Both the position numbers and the translations under genes were made by a program. Of a DNA stretch of 64,000 bases, positions 37,176-45,996 are shown piece by piece; the first letter of the stretch is position 1, and the number at the start of each line of letters is the position of its first letter. Under the pieces are notes generated by a model. The model was given only the letters and a program-made list of their open reading frames with translations. It searched no databases and had not been told where the DNA came from. Source of the DNA: JBGVSA01 sp041807905 (lineage in GTDB: Bacteria > Pseudomonadota > Gammaproteobacteria > Burkholderiales > Rhodocyclaceae); NCBI RefSeq assembly GCF_041807905.1, contig NZ_JBGVSA010000003.1, positions 197,855 to 261,854 of the forward strand. The letters are read 5' to 3'.

Positions 37176-38410
37176 TTTCCTGGCAACCAGCGGAACGCCG
37201 CCAGCCCGAGCGCCACACAGGCCAGGCCGATCCCGGTGAAGGTCGCGACCAGCCCGAATACGTCACCCGCGTGACCGATGAGGATCGTGCCGATTGGCGC
37301 GAAGAGAATCGTCAGGAAACGCATGCTGGTCACCATGCGGCCCAGCAGCGCATCGGGCGTCACCCGTTGGCGCAGGCTCAGATAATTGACGACGTAGATG
37401 GCCGAGCCGCAATCGACCACCAATAGTGCGGCGCCCGCAGCCCAAGCGGTGTAACCGCCACCGGCCTGCGGCAACAGATAGAGCAGATAGCCGCAACCGG
37501 CCGCGATAATGCCCAGCGGCAGCGCGCGCCGGATATGCAGGCGCCGCTCCAGCGGATGCGCGAGTGCCGCGCCAAGCAGGCCGCCCAAAGCCCCCATCGT
37601 ATTGAGAATGGCAATGTCACCCGCCGGCAAGCCCAATTCGCGCGAGGCAAAGAGCACGTAGAGCGCCTTGAAGCTGTCTTCGAGCGTAATCCACACGAAC
37701 ACCACCGCCACCAGGGCGCGTAGCATCGGCGTGCGCCAGACGAGCACCAAGCCTTCTTTCACCTCGGCCCAGAAATCACCGCTGTGAATCGACGGCACTT
37801 CGTCGAAGCGGGTACGCGACAGCAGGAATGCAGAAACAACAAAGCTGGCCGCATCGGCGATGATCGCCAGCGGTGCGCCCGCCAATGCCACCAGCGCCGC
37901 GGCCAAGGCGGGCCCAGCCACCATCGAGGCCGAAGATGCTCCAGAGAGACGGCTGTTGGCCAACACCAGACGCTCGCGACCGACCAGCTTCGTCACAAAG
38001 ACCTGCAGCGCCGAGCCGCCGATGGCTTCGGTGGTAGATACCATGGCCGCCACCACGTACAGAATCGGCATCGACAGCATGCCCAACTCGTAGGCGAGCG
38101 GAATCACCAACAACCCGCCTGCTGCGAACAGATCGAAGGCAATCGCCATGTGACGCTTGCGGGAGCGATCGATCCATGCGCCGGCAGGCAGCCCGAGAAT
38201 GAACGGCAACAGCCTGCAGGCCGCCAGCACACCCATATCGGACGCCGAGGCGTTGAGCATCTGGATGGCGGTGAGCGGCAGTGCCATCTGAGTGACCGCG
38301 GTGCCGAGCACGGACAAAGTCGTCGCCCAAAAGACGCACATGAAATTGCCGTCGCGCCAAAGACTTTCTGGCGGAGCGATGCGATCGAGCAGGGAAGAAC
38401 GCGGTTGCAT
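37160..38410 (-). CDS. MFS transporter, EntS-like
   Basis: 416-residue inner-membrane transporter with about 12 membrane helices. The segments LPAGAWIDRSRKR (motif A-like loop after helix 2) and GASSASMVAGPALAA fit the MFS_3 group that includes the enterobactin exporter EntS and macrolide pumps. The start MQPRSSLLD at 38410 is chosen because the frame upstream lacks membrane protein character. It is convergent with folA, with overlapping 3' ends. Substrate unknown. Confidence 0.83.
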   Translation of the reverse strand: MQPRSSLLDRIAPPESLWRDGNFMCVFWATTLSVLGTAVTQMALPLTAIQMLNASASDMGVLAACRLLPFILGLPAGAWIDRSRKRHMAIAFDLFAAGGLLVIPLAYELGMLSMPILYVVAAMVSTTEAIGGSALQVFVTKLVGRERLVLANSRLSGASSASMVAGPALAAALVALAGAPLAIIADAASFVVSAFLLSRTRFDEVPSIHSGDFWAEVKEGLVLVWRTPMLRALVAVVFVWITLEDSFKALYVLFASRELGLPAGDIAILNTMGALGGLLGAALAHPLERRLHIRRALPLGIIAAGCGYLLYLLPQAGGGYTAWAAGAALLVVDCGSAIYVVNYLSLRQRVTPDALLGRMVTSMRFLTILFAPIGTILIGHAGDVFGLVATFTGIGLACVALGLAAFRWLPGNQART

Positions 38411-38616
38411 GATCAGTTCGGCAGAAACACTGCCGGACACAAGAAGACACGCGCCCGGGTTGGGCGCGCGGAGCCGAAGTGTCCCCAGCGCACGCCAAAT
38501 GGTCAAGCAAACGGGCTCATTCGTTTGCGCCAGTCGACTTTCCCGGGCCTCTTGGACCATTGCCTGAGCAGTGGTCTAATTGCGGATTACCCGTGTACCG
38601 AGCGGTTCGCCTCACC

Positions 38617-39894
38617 ATGGACATCAAAGAATATATGCAACAGGTCGGGCGCCAGGCCCGGGCCGCCTCGCGCCAGATGGCGGCAGCCTCCACGGCCGCC
38701 AAGAACAAGGCTCTCGTCGAGATGGCCGCACTTATCCGCCAACGTGCCCCGCAACTTCTCGACGCCAACGCGCGCGACCTGGCCCAGGCACGTGCCGATG
38801 GCCTCGAGCCTGCGATGGTCGACCGGCTGACGCTGACCCCGAAGAGCATTGAAAGCATGGCTCAAGGGCTGGAACAGATTGCTGCCCTGTCCGACCCGAT
38901 CGGCGAGATCACCAATGTCAAGCGCCGCCCCTCCGGCATCCAGGTCGGACACATGCGCGTGCCGCTGGGCGTGATCGGCATCATCTATGAAGCACGTCCG
39001 AACGTGACGGCCGACGCCGCGGGCCTGTGCCTGAAGAGTGGCAACGCCGCAATCCTGCGGGGCGGCAAGGAAGCGCTTCAATCGAACCAGGCAATCGCAG
39101 CCTGCGTGCGTGCTGGCCTAGCGGCCGCCGGCTTGCCTGAAGCCGGCGTGCAAGTCATTGAAACGACCGACCGCGCAGCCGTAGGCGAGTTGATCACCAT
39201 GCCGGAATTCGTCGACGTGATCGTCCCGCGTGGCGGCAAGGGCCTGATCGAGCGCATTTCGCGCGAAGCGCGCGTGCCGGTCATCAAGCATCTGGACGGC
39301 AATTGCCACGTGTATATCGATATCGCGGCCGATCCGGCCAAGGTCGTGCCCATTGTCGAGAACGCTAAGACCCAGCGTTACGGCACGTGCAACACAATCG
39401 AGTCGTTGCTGGTGGCACGCGCGGTGGCCAAGCAGTTCCTGCCGGACGTTGGCCGCATGCTCGCCGGCAAGTCCGTCGAAATGCGCGGCTGCCCTGAATC
39501 GCTGGCCGTCCTTCGCGAAGCCGGCATCGACAGCAATCTGTTGAAGGCAGCGACGGAAGAAGACTGGCACACCGAATACACGGCACCGATCATCGCTGTG
39601 CGCGTCGTTGATGGACTAGATGCGGCAATCGCGCACATCAACACCTACAGCTCGCAACACACCGACGCCATCATCACCGAGAACTACACGGACGCCATGC
39701 GCTTCCTGCGCGAAGTGGACTCGGCTTCGGTCATGATCAACGCCTCGACCCGCTTTGCCGATGGCTTTGAGTACGGCCTGGGGGCCGAGATCGGCATTTC
39801 GACCGACAAGATTCACGCGCGCGGCCCAGTGGGACTGGAAGGGTTGACGAGCCAGAAATGGGTCGTCTTTGGCAACGGAGAGGTGCGCGCATGA
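38617..39894 (+). CDS. proA: Gamma-glutamyl phosphate reductase
   Basis: NADPH-dependent reduction of glutamyl-5-phosphate to the semialdehyde in proline synthesis. The 425-aa protein has the aldehyde dehydrogenase fold, LGVIGIIYEARPNVTADAA, the VIVPRGGKGLI loop and the catalytic cysteine in RYGTCNTIE. The start MDIKEYMQQVGR at 38617 matches the family; an open frame extends upstream without homology. It overlaps the next small gene by 4 nt. Confidence 0.96.
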   Translation: MDIKEYMQQVGRQARAASRQMAAASTAAKNKALVEMAALIRQRAPQLLDANARDLAQARADGLEPAMVDRLTLTPKSIESMAQGLEQIAALSDPIGEITNVKRRPSGIQVGHMRVPLGVIGIIYEARPNVTADAAGLCLKSGNAAILRGGKEALQSNQAIAACVRAGLAAAGLPEAGVQVIETTDRAAVGELITMPEFVDVIVPRGGKGLIERISREARVPVIKHLDGNCHVYIDIAADPAKVVPIVENAKTQRYGTCNTIESLLVARAVAKQFLPDVGRMLAGKSVEMRGCPESLAVLREAGIDSNLLKAATEEDWHTEYTAPIIAVRVVDGLDAAIAHINTYSSQHTDAIITENYTDAMRFLREVDSASVMINASTRFADGFEYGLGAEIGISTDKIHARGPVGLEGLTSQKWVVFGNGEVRA

Positions 39895-40100
39895 GCCACG
39901 GACAATTGGGCGCTCTGCTGGTCCTCGCAGGCATCGCCGTGGCGCTGGCCGGCTGGGGCTTTTTCCGCTATCCGCAATACAAGTTCTGGACACTCGTCCC
40001 GGCCAACCGGGCACATGAATACATGCGCACGCCGGGCGTCGTTCTGTGCTGGATCGGGATCGCGCTCGCGGGTTTCGGCGTGATGAGCTGTTCCACCTGA
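39891..40100 (+). CDS. Small uncharacterised membrane protein
   Basis: 69-residue protein with two hydrophobic helices (about 6-24 and 50-66) joined by a polar segment RYPQYKFWTLVPANR. No family recognised. Its ATG overlaps the proA stop (ATGA), indicating translational coupling, and a strong terminator follows 22 nt after its stop, so proA and this gene form one transcript. The tight coupling and membrane-protein composition support a real gene. Confidence 0.75.
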   Translation: MSHGQLGALLVLAGIAVALAGWGFFRYPQYKFWTLVPANRAHEYMRTPGVVLCWIGIALAGFGVMSCST

Positions 40101-40122
40101 CGGCCAATCGGTGCACTCGGGA

Positions 40123-40152
40123 CAAACCCTCCTGCGTGGAGGGTTTGTTTTT
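40123..40152 (+). terminator. Intrinsic terminator after proA operon
   Basis: Perfect 10-bp stem CAAACCCTCC/GGAGGGTTTG (40123-40132 with 40138-40147), five-base loop, then TTTTT. Confidence 0.93.
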
Positions 40153-40206
40153 GGTACGCTGCGCCATACGCACCCGTATGGCTAGACCACAACAAGGAGA
40201 GAAGGC

Positions 40207-40785
40207 ATGCACGCACGGCGCGCAATCGTAATGTCACTGGCGCTTGGCGCAGTAATCGCCACGCCCGCCGCCCACGCGGCCGAAATTGGAGGCATTCAGT
40301 TCGAAGACCAGATACGTGCCAACGATTCGTCACTGCTGCTCAATGGCGGTGGTGTGCGGACAAAGCTCGTTTTCAAGGTCTATGCAATGGGTCTGTATTT
40401 GCCCCAGAAGGCGGATACGCCGGCGGCCATTTACCAGGGTCTCGGGCCGCGTCGCATTGAACTGGTTACCTTGCGCGAACTGACTGCCGAACAATTGAGC
40501 GACGCGCTCGTAGACGGTCTGCACAAGAATCTGACCAAGGCGGAATACGAAAAGCTCGCTCCGCGCATCGAATCGCTCAAGAGCACCATGCTGAGCATTG
40601 GTAAAGCCCCGACGAAAACACGAATTTCGCTCGATTTCACGGGATCTGCCACTCGTGTAACGGTCAATAACGTGCAAAAGGGCGCCGATATTGCCGGCAA
40701 AGACTTTTTCGATGCGCTCCTGCATATCTGGCTCGGTGACACCCCCGCTCAAGACGATTTGAAAGAACGCCTGCTGGGCAGATAA
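40207..40785 (+). CDS. Chalcone isomerase-like periplasmic protein
   Basis: 192-residue protein with a signal peptide (cleavage near AHAAEIGG, about residue 24) and a chalcone-isomerase-like fold segment (LLLNGGGVRTKLVFKVYAMGLYLPQ). Bacterial members of this Chalcone_3 group lack the plant catalytic set and have no established substrate; the position in the periplasm is inferred from the signal peptide. AAGGAGAGAAGG lies 4-15 nt before the ATG, a strong ribosome site. Confidence 0.85.
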   Translation: MHARRAIVMSLALGAVIATPAAHAAEIGGIQFEDQIRANDSSLLLNGGGVRTKLVFKVYAMGLYLPQKADTPAAIYQGLGPRRIELVTLRELTAEQLSDALVDGLHKNLTKAEYEKLAPRIESLKSTMLSIGKAPTKTRISLDFTGSATRVTVNNVQKGADIAGKDFFDALLHIWLGDTPAQDDLKERLLGR

Positions 40786-40792
40786 TGGCGGA

Positions 40793-41287
40793 GTGACGCC
40801 CGCCAATCTCCAACATTCTCGACATTTCGATGCGGTTCTCGCTGCACCACACTGCCGGATCGGCGTTGCCACTGGCCGCGGCGAGAGCATCGAAGAGATT
40901 TCCTTCCTGCCGCCGGACACCCCGCTGCGGGCGCCGGATAACGTACTGGCGGCCAAGGCCTGCGTTCAGATCGAAGCATTCCTGACCGATCCGACGAGCC
41001 CCTTCTCGCTGCCCCTGGCAATGCGGGGAAGCGCCTTTCAGCGACGCGTATGGCAGGCGATCGCAGACATCCCATGCGGCGCCGTCACCACGTACGGCGA
41101 AATATCGGCAAATCTTGGCAGCGTGGCACGCGCCGTCGGGCAGGCCTGCGGCGCCAACCCGTTCCCGCTCGTCGTGCCCTGCCATCGCGTCATATCGCGA
41201 TCGGGAATTGGCGGCTTCGCGCATGCCAGCAGTGGATGGCTGCTCGATACCAAGCGCTGGCTGCTCATGCACGAGGGCGCTTTGTGA
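40793..41287 (+). CDS. ogt: Methylated-DNA-protein-cysteine methyltransferase
   Basis: Suicide repair enzyme removing O6-alkyl groups from guanine. The 164-aa protein has the active-site motif PCHRV with Cys130, the helix-turn-helix FQRRVWQAIADIPCGAVTTYGEI and the arginine finger region ARAVGQACGANP. Translation starts at GTG 40793, 7 nt after the chalcone-isomerase-like stop. The stop overlaps the xerD GTG start (GTGA). The pairing of a DNA-repair gene with a chromosome-dimer recombinase is seen in other betaproteobacteria. Confidence 0.93.
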   Translation: MTPANLQHSRHFDAVLAAPHCRIGVATGRGESIEEISFLPPDTPLRAPDNVLAAKACVQIEAFLTDPTSPFSLPLAMRGSAFQRRVWQAIADIPCGAVTTYGEISANLGSVARAVGQACGANPFPLVVPCHRVISRSGIGGFAHASSGWLLDTKRWLLMHEGAL

Positions 41288-42183
41288 GCGCATTCGAATC
41301 AAGTCTTTCCGCCATCGATGATTTCGTTGACTCTGTCTGGCTGCAGGATGGCCTTGCGCGAAATACGCTCGAAGCCTATCGCTCCGATCTGCGACTGTTT
41401 GCGCAGTGGCTTGGCCGGCAACAGCGCGATATTCAGCATGCCGATAAGAATGCGATCGCCGCATATCTGACGGAATTGAGCAGCCATTCGAAGCCGGCCA
41501 CGCAGCGCCGCGTGCTGGCCGCGTTGCGCCGCTATTACCGCGTTCAATTGACTGAAAACCGCATCGCTTCGGATCCGACGCTGGACATCGATCCACCGAT
41601 GGCGACCCAGCGTTTCCCGAAAACCCTCAGCGAATCTCAGATCGAAGCTCTACTCGATTCACCGGATACGAACAGCGTATTCGGCTTGCGCGACAGAGCG
41701 ATGATCGAAGTCCTTTATGCCACGGGGCTGCGGGTCTCCGAGCTTGTCGGTCTGAAGATTTTCGAAGTCGATATGTCGATGGGCGTCATCCGCGTGATAG
41801 GCAAAGGCAGCAAGGAAAGGCTCGTTCCGCTGGGCGAATGGGCCCTGGACTGGCTGCGCCGCTATCTCGCCGAAGGGCGGCCGGCATTGGCTAAACTGCC
41901 TGACGAGGCGATATTCCTGACTCGCTTTGGCACTGCAATGAGTCGGCAAATGTTCTGGAACATCATCAAGCGCTACGCGATCGATGCGGGGATTCGCCAG
42001 GAACTGATCTCGCCCCATACGCTGCGCCACGCCTTTGCGACTCATCTGCTGAACCATGGGGCCGATTTGCGTGTAGTACAGCTTTTGCTCGGCCATGCGG
42101 ACATTTCTACCACGCAGATTTATACGCACGTTGCACGCGAGCGCCTGAAACAACTGCATCAGGTTCATCACCCGCGCGGATGA
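41284..42183 (+). CDS. xerD: Site-specific tyrosine recombinase XerD
   Basis: Resolves chromosome dimers at dif together with XerC under FtsK control. The 299-aa protein has the N-terminal core-binding domain and all catalytic residues: Arg150, Lys174, His245, Arg248, His271 and nucleophile Tyr280, within one or two residues of the E. coli positions. GTG 41284 overlaps the ogt stop and gives the family's normal length; the longer frame upstream lies inside ogt. Confidence 0.96.
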   Translation: MSAFESSLSAIDDFVDSVWLQDGLARNTLEAYRSDLRLFAQWLGRQQRDIQHADKNAIAAYLTELSSHSKPATQRRVLAALRRYYRVQLTENRIASDPTLDIDPPMATQRFPKTLSESQIEALLDSPDTNSVFGLRDRAMIEVLYATGLRVSELVGLKIFEVDMSMGVIRVIGKGSKERLVPLGEWALDWLRRYLAEGRPALAKLPDEAIFLTRFGTAMSRQMFWNIIKRYAIDAGIRQELISPHTLRHAFATHLLNHGADLRVVQLLLGHADISTTQIYTHVARERLKQLHQVHHPRG

Positions 42184-42365
42184 GCATTCAACCACAAGGG
42201 TATCCCGGCCCGAAGAATGGCGGTTCATTTGCGAATGTAAATCCCTTTGCGTCGGCTGCATATTCGATGGCAGAATAAAACGTCCGCTCGGCTGCGATTC
42301 TCTTTACCGCACCGGCCACCAGCGAACGTCGAGACAAACTCTCCATCCAAAAAGGGCCCGACGAC

Positions 42366-42722
42366 ATGGAACTCAGCAAGCTCTCCCTTGGCGAACTCAA
42401 GCGCCTCAAATCGCGCATCGAAACGGAAATCAGCCGCCGCACCGATACCACGAAGCGTGATCTCCTCAAGAAATTCCAGAAAATGACGGCCGAACTGGGC
42501 CTGTCCATTAATGACGTGATCGGCAAGCCGGCTGCTGCCGAAGGGCCTCGCGCCAAACGCGGCACGGCGAAGAAGGCCACTGCAGCCAAAACCAAGGTGG
42601 CACCGAAGTACCGCAACCCGGGTGACGCCGCGCAAACCTGGACAGGCCGTGGGCGCAAGCCGCAATGGGTTTCGCAGCAACTTGAACAAGGCAAAACGCT
42701 GGATGATCTGCTGATCAAGTAA
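42366..42722 (+). CDS. H-NS family nucleoid protein
   Basis: 118-residue histone-like silencer. An N-terminal oligomerisation coiled coil (MELSKLSLGELKRLKSRIE) is joined by a Lys/Ala-rich linker to the C-terminal AT-hook-like DNA-binding domain KYRNPGDAAQTWTGRGRKPQWV, which is typical of Burkholderiales H-NS proteins. It has its own upstream region of 182 nt after xerD, and a long bidirectional terminator follows. It would bind AT-rich, often horizontally acquired DNA. Confidence 0.94.
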   Translation: MELSKLSLGELKRLKSRIETEISRRTDTTKRDLLKKFQKMTAELGLSINDVIGKPAAAEGPRAKRGTAKKATAAKTKVAPKYRNPGDAAQTWTGRGRKPQWVSQQLEQGKTLDDLLIK

Positions 42723-42758
42723 TACGACTGGTCGCAATATCGTTGCGGCCGGTAAAAG

Positions 42759-42790
42759 AAAGGCCATGGGGCGTACGCCTCATGGCCTTT
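42759..42790. terminator. Bidirectional hairpin terminator between hns-like gene and folB
   Basis: Outer stem AAAGGCCATG/CATGGCCTTT (42759-42768 with 42781-42790) encloses an inner GGCG/CGCC pair, giving one long hairpin. T-rich sequence follows on both strands, suiting the convergent H-NS and folB genes. Confidence 0.8.
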
Positions 42791-42891
42791 ATTCGTTTGA
42801 CTGCGCGATGGATTTTTTTCAGCCGATTGTAAAAACAACAAAAGCGACACTCGGTGCGGTGGGCGCTTTCTGCGGGACATCACTCAAGCAG

Positions 42892-43281
42892 CTAAACGAC
42901 GCCGCTTCCGCGGGCAGGTGGAACGCCGACGCCCTCGCGACTGCGCTCAATATAGACACCAACTCGCCGCACGCCCCGCAGCACACCAAGCTTGACGATC
43001 GAAACCCGCACCCAGGGCGCGCCGAATTCCTCGAACATCAGTCCTACGAGAAATTCGCCAAGTGTTTCCAGCAAATTGAAATGCCGTTCCGCAAGCACAG
43101 CGCGAATGCGGGAAACCACCTTGTCGTAATCAATGGTATCGGAGATGTCGTCGCGGTCCGCTGCCGATTCGGGCACGCCGAAAGTAAGGTTGATCTCCAC
43201 GGCTTGCGGAGCCAGTTGCTCGCGCGGGTAAATTCCTACCCGCGCATCAACCTGCAGACCTTCCACAAAGATAAAATCCAT
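42892..43281 (-). CDS. folB: Dihydroneopterin aldolase
   Basis: Folate-pathway aldolase releasing glycolaldehyde from dihydroneopterin. The start MDFIFVEGLQVDARVGIYPRE matches the FolB N-terminus; the TIDYDKVV segment and a C-terminal beta strand (WVRVSIVKLG) follow. The 129-aa length is normal with a slightly extended tail. The frame continues upstream but would overlap the divergent plsY region, so ATG 43281 is preferred. Confidence 0.9.
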   Translation of the reverse strand: MDFIFVEGLQVDARVGIYPREQLAPQAVEINLTFGVPESAADRDDISDTIDYDKVVSRIRAVLAERHFNLLETLGEFLVGLMFEEFGAPWVRVSIVKLGVLRGVRRVGVYIERSREGVGVPPARGSGVV

Positions 43282-43334
43282 TTCCCTGTCTTTCAGGGCG
43301 CCGCGCGCCCGCATCGCATCAGCACTACAACAAC

Positions 43335-43970
43335 ATGACCGCCACATCGACCAGCATTCTAGCCTTGCTCGCCGCGTACCTCATCGGCTCCATCCCTTTT
43401 GCGGTCATCGTATCGCTCGCCCTGGGGATTTCGGACCCGCGCTCATATGGATCCGGCAATCCCGGCGCGACCAATGTACTGCGCAGCGGCAATAAGTTTG
43501 CCGCCCTGCTCACCCTTGTGGGTGATGCAGGCAAAGGCTGGCTGGTGGTCTGGGGCGCCAAGGCGCTGGTGGCCCATGGCATCTTCGCGCTTTCGCCACG
43601 ACTGCTCGCGGGCATGGCGATCGCGGCGTTCCTCGGCCATGTGTTTTCGGTATTCCTGCGCTTCAAAGGAGGCAAAGGCGTGGCCACGGCAGCGGGCGTC
43701 TTGTTCGGCATCCATTGGCTGGTGGGCCTGGGGACTCTGGCAGTATGGATTGCGGTCGCGGCGATGTCCCGCTATTCGTCGGCGGCCGCACTGACTGCTG
43801 CGGTCGCCGCCCCTGCGCTGGCGCACTTTGTCTTGGGAGACCCGCTCTGGGTCGGAACGACCATCGTGCTAGCCGCCGTCCTGATCTGGCGGCACGCCGA
43901 AAATATCCGGCGCTTGCTCAATGGCACGGAGAGCAAGCTGGGCAAGAAAAAAGAAGCGATCAGCCGCTGA
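43335..43970 (+). CDS. plsY: Glycerol-3-phosphate acyltransferase PlsY
   Basis: Membrane acyltransferase that uses acyl-phosphate to make lysophosphatidic acid. The 211-aa protein shows the three PlsY motifs: GSIPFAVIV, SGNPGATNVLR, and GHVFSVFLRFKGGKGVAT, among five or more hydrophobic segments, and ends in a basic tail. It is divergent from folB (53 nt apart) and its last 11 nt overlap the 3' end of the convergent tsaD. Confidence 0.95.
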   Translation: MTATSTSILALLAAYLIGSIPFAVIVSLALGISDPRSYGSGNPGATNVLRSGNKFAALLTLVGDAGKGWLVVWGAKALVAHGIFALSPRLLAGMAIAAFLGHVFSVFLRFKGGKGVATAAGVLFGIHWLVGLGTLAVWIAVAAMSRYSSAAALTAAVAAPALAHFVLGDPLWVGTTIVLAAVLIWRHAENIRRLLNGTESKLGKKKEAISR

Positions 43971-44985
43971 CTTCCGCCAGCGGCCAGCGCGGGCGAACGG
44001 CAAATGAACCACCCCGCTCGGCTGGCTGCCTTCCAGCCATGAGATGCATGGCGCCCGCAAAGGCAATCATCGCGCCGTTATCGGAACAGAATTCCAGTTC
44101 GGGGAAATATACGCGGCCTCCACGCCGAGCCATTTCGTCACGCAACCGTTCGCGCAGGCGCACATTCGCTCCCACGCCGCCAGCGACCACGAGCTGCTTG
44201 AGGCCGGTTTGGCGAATGGCGGCAATCGCTTTTGCACACAGCACATCGACGACTGCCTCCTGGAATTCAGCCGCCAGATCGGCCTGCTGATCTGGCAGAA
44301 AGCCTGGTTGCCGCGCAGCCGTCAGGACGGCGGTCTTCAAGCCACTGAAGCTGAAGTTGAGGTCGCCGGAGTGAATCATCGGACGCGGCAGCTTGAATCG
44401 CCCCGGTACCCCCTGCGCGGCGAGACGAGCGAGAACGGGACCGCCGGGATACGGCAACCCAAGCAGTTTGGCCGTCTTGTCAAAAGCTTCGCCGGCGGCG
44501 TCATCCACGCTCTCGCCAAGCAATTCGTACTTGCCCACGCCGTCCACCCGCATCACTTGCGTGTGACCGCCGGAAACCAATAGCGCGACGAACGGGAAAT
44601 GCGGCGGCTCAGTCGCCAGCATCGGCGACAGCAAATGCCCTTCGAGGTGATGCACGGGCAAGGCCAGCACCGACAACGACGTCGCGAGCGCCTCCGCCAC
44701 GCTGGCGCCAACCAGTAGCGCGCCCGCCAGGCCCGGACCGGTGGTGTACGCAATCGCGGTGATCTGCGACAGGCTGCGCCCGCCTTTCGCCATAGCCTCA
44801 CGGATCAGAGGAATGATGCGGCGCACATGATCACGGGACGCCAGCTCAGGCACCACGCCACCGTAGGCTGCATGCATGTCGATCTGCGAAAAGACGGTAT
44901 GGGCAAGCAGCCCTGCGCGGGAGTCATAGAGACCGATGCCGGTTTCGTCGCAGGAGGATTCGATGCCGAGTACAAGGTGATTCAT
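43960..44985 (-). CDS. tsaD: tRNA threonylcarbamoyladenosine transferase TsaD
   Basis: Catalytic subunit transferring the threonylcarbamoyl group to A37 of ANN-decoding tRNAs. The 341-aa protein begins MNHLVLGIESSCDETGIG and has the metal-binding HHLEGH motif near residues 112-117 and the sugar-kinase-like phosphate loops. ATG 44985 is chosen by homology; an in-frame extension upstream runs into the rpsU promoter. It is divergent from the rpsU operon, the usual proteobacterial arrangement. Confidence 0.96.
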   Translation of the reverse strand: MNHLVLGIESSCDETGIGLYDSRAGLLAHTVFSQIDMHAAYGGVVPELASRDHVRRIIPLIREAMAKGGRSLSQITAIAYTTGPGLAGALLVGASVAEALATSLSVLALPVHHLEGHLLSPMLATEPPHFPFVALLVSGGHTQVMRVDGVGKYELLGESVDDAAGEAFDKTAKLLGLPYPGGPVLARLAAQGVPGRFKLPRPMIHSGDLNFSFSGLKTAVLTAARQPGFLPDQQADLAAEFQEAVVDVLCAKAIAAIRQTGLKQLVVAGGVGANVRLRERLRDEMARRGGRVYFPELEFCSDNGAMIAFAGAMHLMAGRQPAERGGSFAVRPRWPLAEVSG

Positions 44986-45052
44986 GCCACGTAGTGTACG
45001 CGACTGATCGCCCGCCCGGACAGGCCAACGAAGGTCGGCACGAATAAACACG

Positions 45053-45081
45053 TTCACTTTCGGCTCAGGGCGGTGTATATT
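45053..45081 (+). promoter_or_regulatory. Putative sigma-70 promoter of the rpsU operon
   Basis: TTCACT (45053-45058), 17-nt spacer, TATATT (45076-45081), about 40 nt before the rpsU start codon. It lies in the divergent tsaD-rpsU gap. Confidence 0.65.
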
Positions 45082-45121
45082 CGCCGACTCACTCTCTTCA
45101 GAGCCAGCAAGGAAAACAGGA

Positions 45122-45334
45122 ATGCCTGGAGTACGCCTCAAGGAAAACGAGCCGTTTGAAGTCGCCATTCGCCGCTTCAAGCGCACGATCGAAAAAGCCG
45201 GTCTGCTGACCGAACTGCGCGCCCGCGAGTTCTACGAAAAGCCGACGTCGGAACGCAAGCGCAAGAAGGCCGCCGCGGTCAAGCGCCTGCACAAGCGTCT
45301 GCGCAGCCAAACGCTGCCGCCCAAGCTGTACTGA
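45122..45334 (+). CDS. rpsU: Ribosomal protein bS21
   Basis: 70-residue basic protein of the small subunit needed for mRNA start selection. The sequence begins MPGVRLKENEPFEVAIRRFK and ends RSQTLPPKLY, typical of betaproteobacterial S21. It leads the macromolecular-synthesis operon with yqeY, dnaG and rpoD. The start is 21 nt after an AGCCAGCAAGGAAAAC leader containing AAGGAA. Confidence 0.96.
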   Translation: MPGVRLKENEPFEVAIRRFKRTIEKAGLLTELRAREFYEKPTSERKRKKAAAVKRLHKRLRSQTLPPKLY

Positions 45335-45382
45335 TTCCCATCTTCCGGCGCCCAGTGGCGTCGGTCTGATGAGAGCAGGAAG

Positions 45383-45411
45383 ACCCGGAGCCGTCAGGTA
45401 TCCGGGTTTTT
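45383..45411 (+). terminator. Attenuating terminator between rpsU and yqeY
   Basis: Stem ACCCGGA/TCCGGGT (45383-45389 with 45401-45407), 11-nt loop, then a short T run. It matches the position of the partial terminator known after rpsU in the E. coli macromolecular-synthesis operon, which lets S21 be made in excess of primase. Confidence 0.8.
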
Positions 45412-45462
45412 GCGCTTTGCGGCCCGCTGCCGCAAAACACCCACCGAATTCGAAGGCCAGCA

Positions 45463-45909
45463 ATGTCGCTCAAAGAACAGATCAATGAAGACATGAAGGC
45501 GGCGATGCGTGCGCGCGAGACTGCGCGACTCGGCGCCATCCGCCTGCTCCTCGCTGCAATGAAGCAGAAGGAAGTCGACGAACGCATTACGCTCGATGAC
45601 ACGGCTGTCGTCGCCATCGTTGAAAAGCTCATCAAGCAGCGCCGCGACTCGATCGCCCAGTACGAAGCCGCCAAACGGCAGGACCTGGTCGATGCGGAAC
45701 GACTCGAACTGGAAGTCCTGACCGCTTATATGCCGGCCGCACTATCGGAAGGCGAAATCGACGCCGCCGTGACGGCCGCGGTTTCCGAGACCGGCGCAGC
45801 CGGACCGGCGGACATGGGTAAAGTCATGGGCTTGCTCAAAGGCAGGCTGGCTGGGCGCGCTGACATGCAGGCCGTATCCGCCAAGGTCAAGGCCGCGCTG
45901 AGCAAGTAA
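45463..45909 (+). CDS. yqeY: GatB/YqeY domain protein
   Basis: 148-residue helical protein of the YqeY family, related to the C-terminal tRNA-binding domain of the amidotransferase subunit GatB. Signature segments are MKAAMRARETARLGAIRLLLAA and DMGKVMGLLKGRLAGRADM. The function is not established. It is common between rpsU and dnaG in betaproteobacteria and shares their transcript here. Confidence 0.9.
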   Translation: MSLKEQINEDMKAAMRARETARLGAIRLLLAAMKQKEVDERITLDDTAVVAIVEKLIKQRRDSIAQYEAAKRQDLVDAERLELEVLTAYMPAALSEGEIDAAVTAAVSETGAAGPADMGKVMGLLKGRLAGRADMQAVSAKVKAALSK

Positions 45910-45996
45910 ACCCGCGACGAAACCAACCGTTATTCAGCAATCGGGGCCGCTCGGCGGCCCGCTTCGCAACAAGCACACCGGACGAACCCGCAGTCG

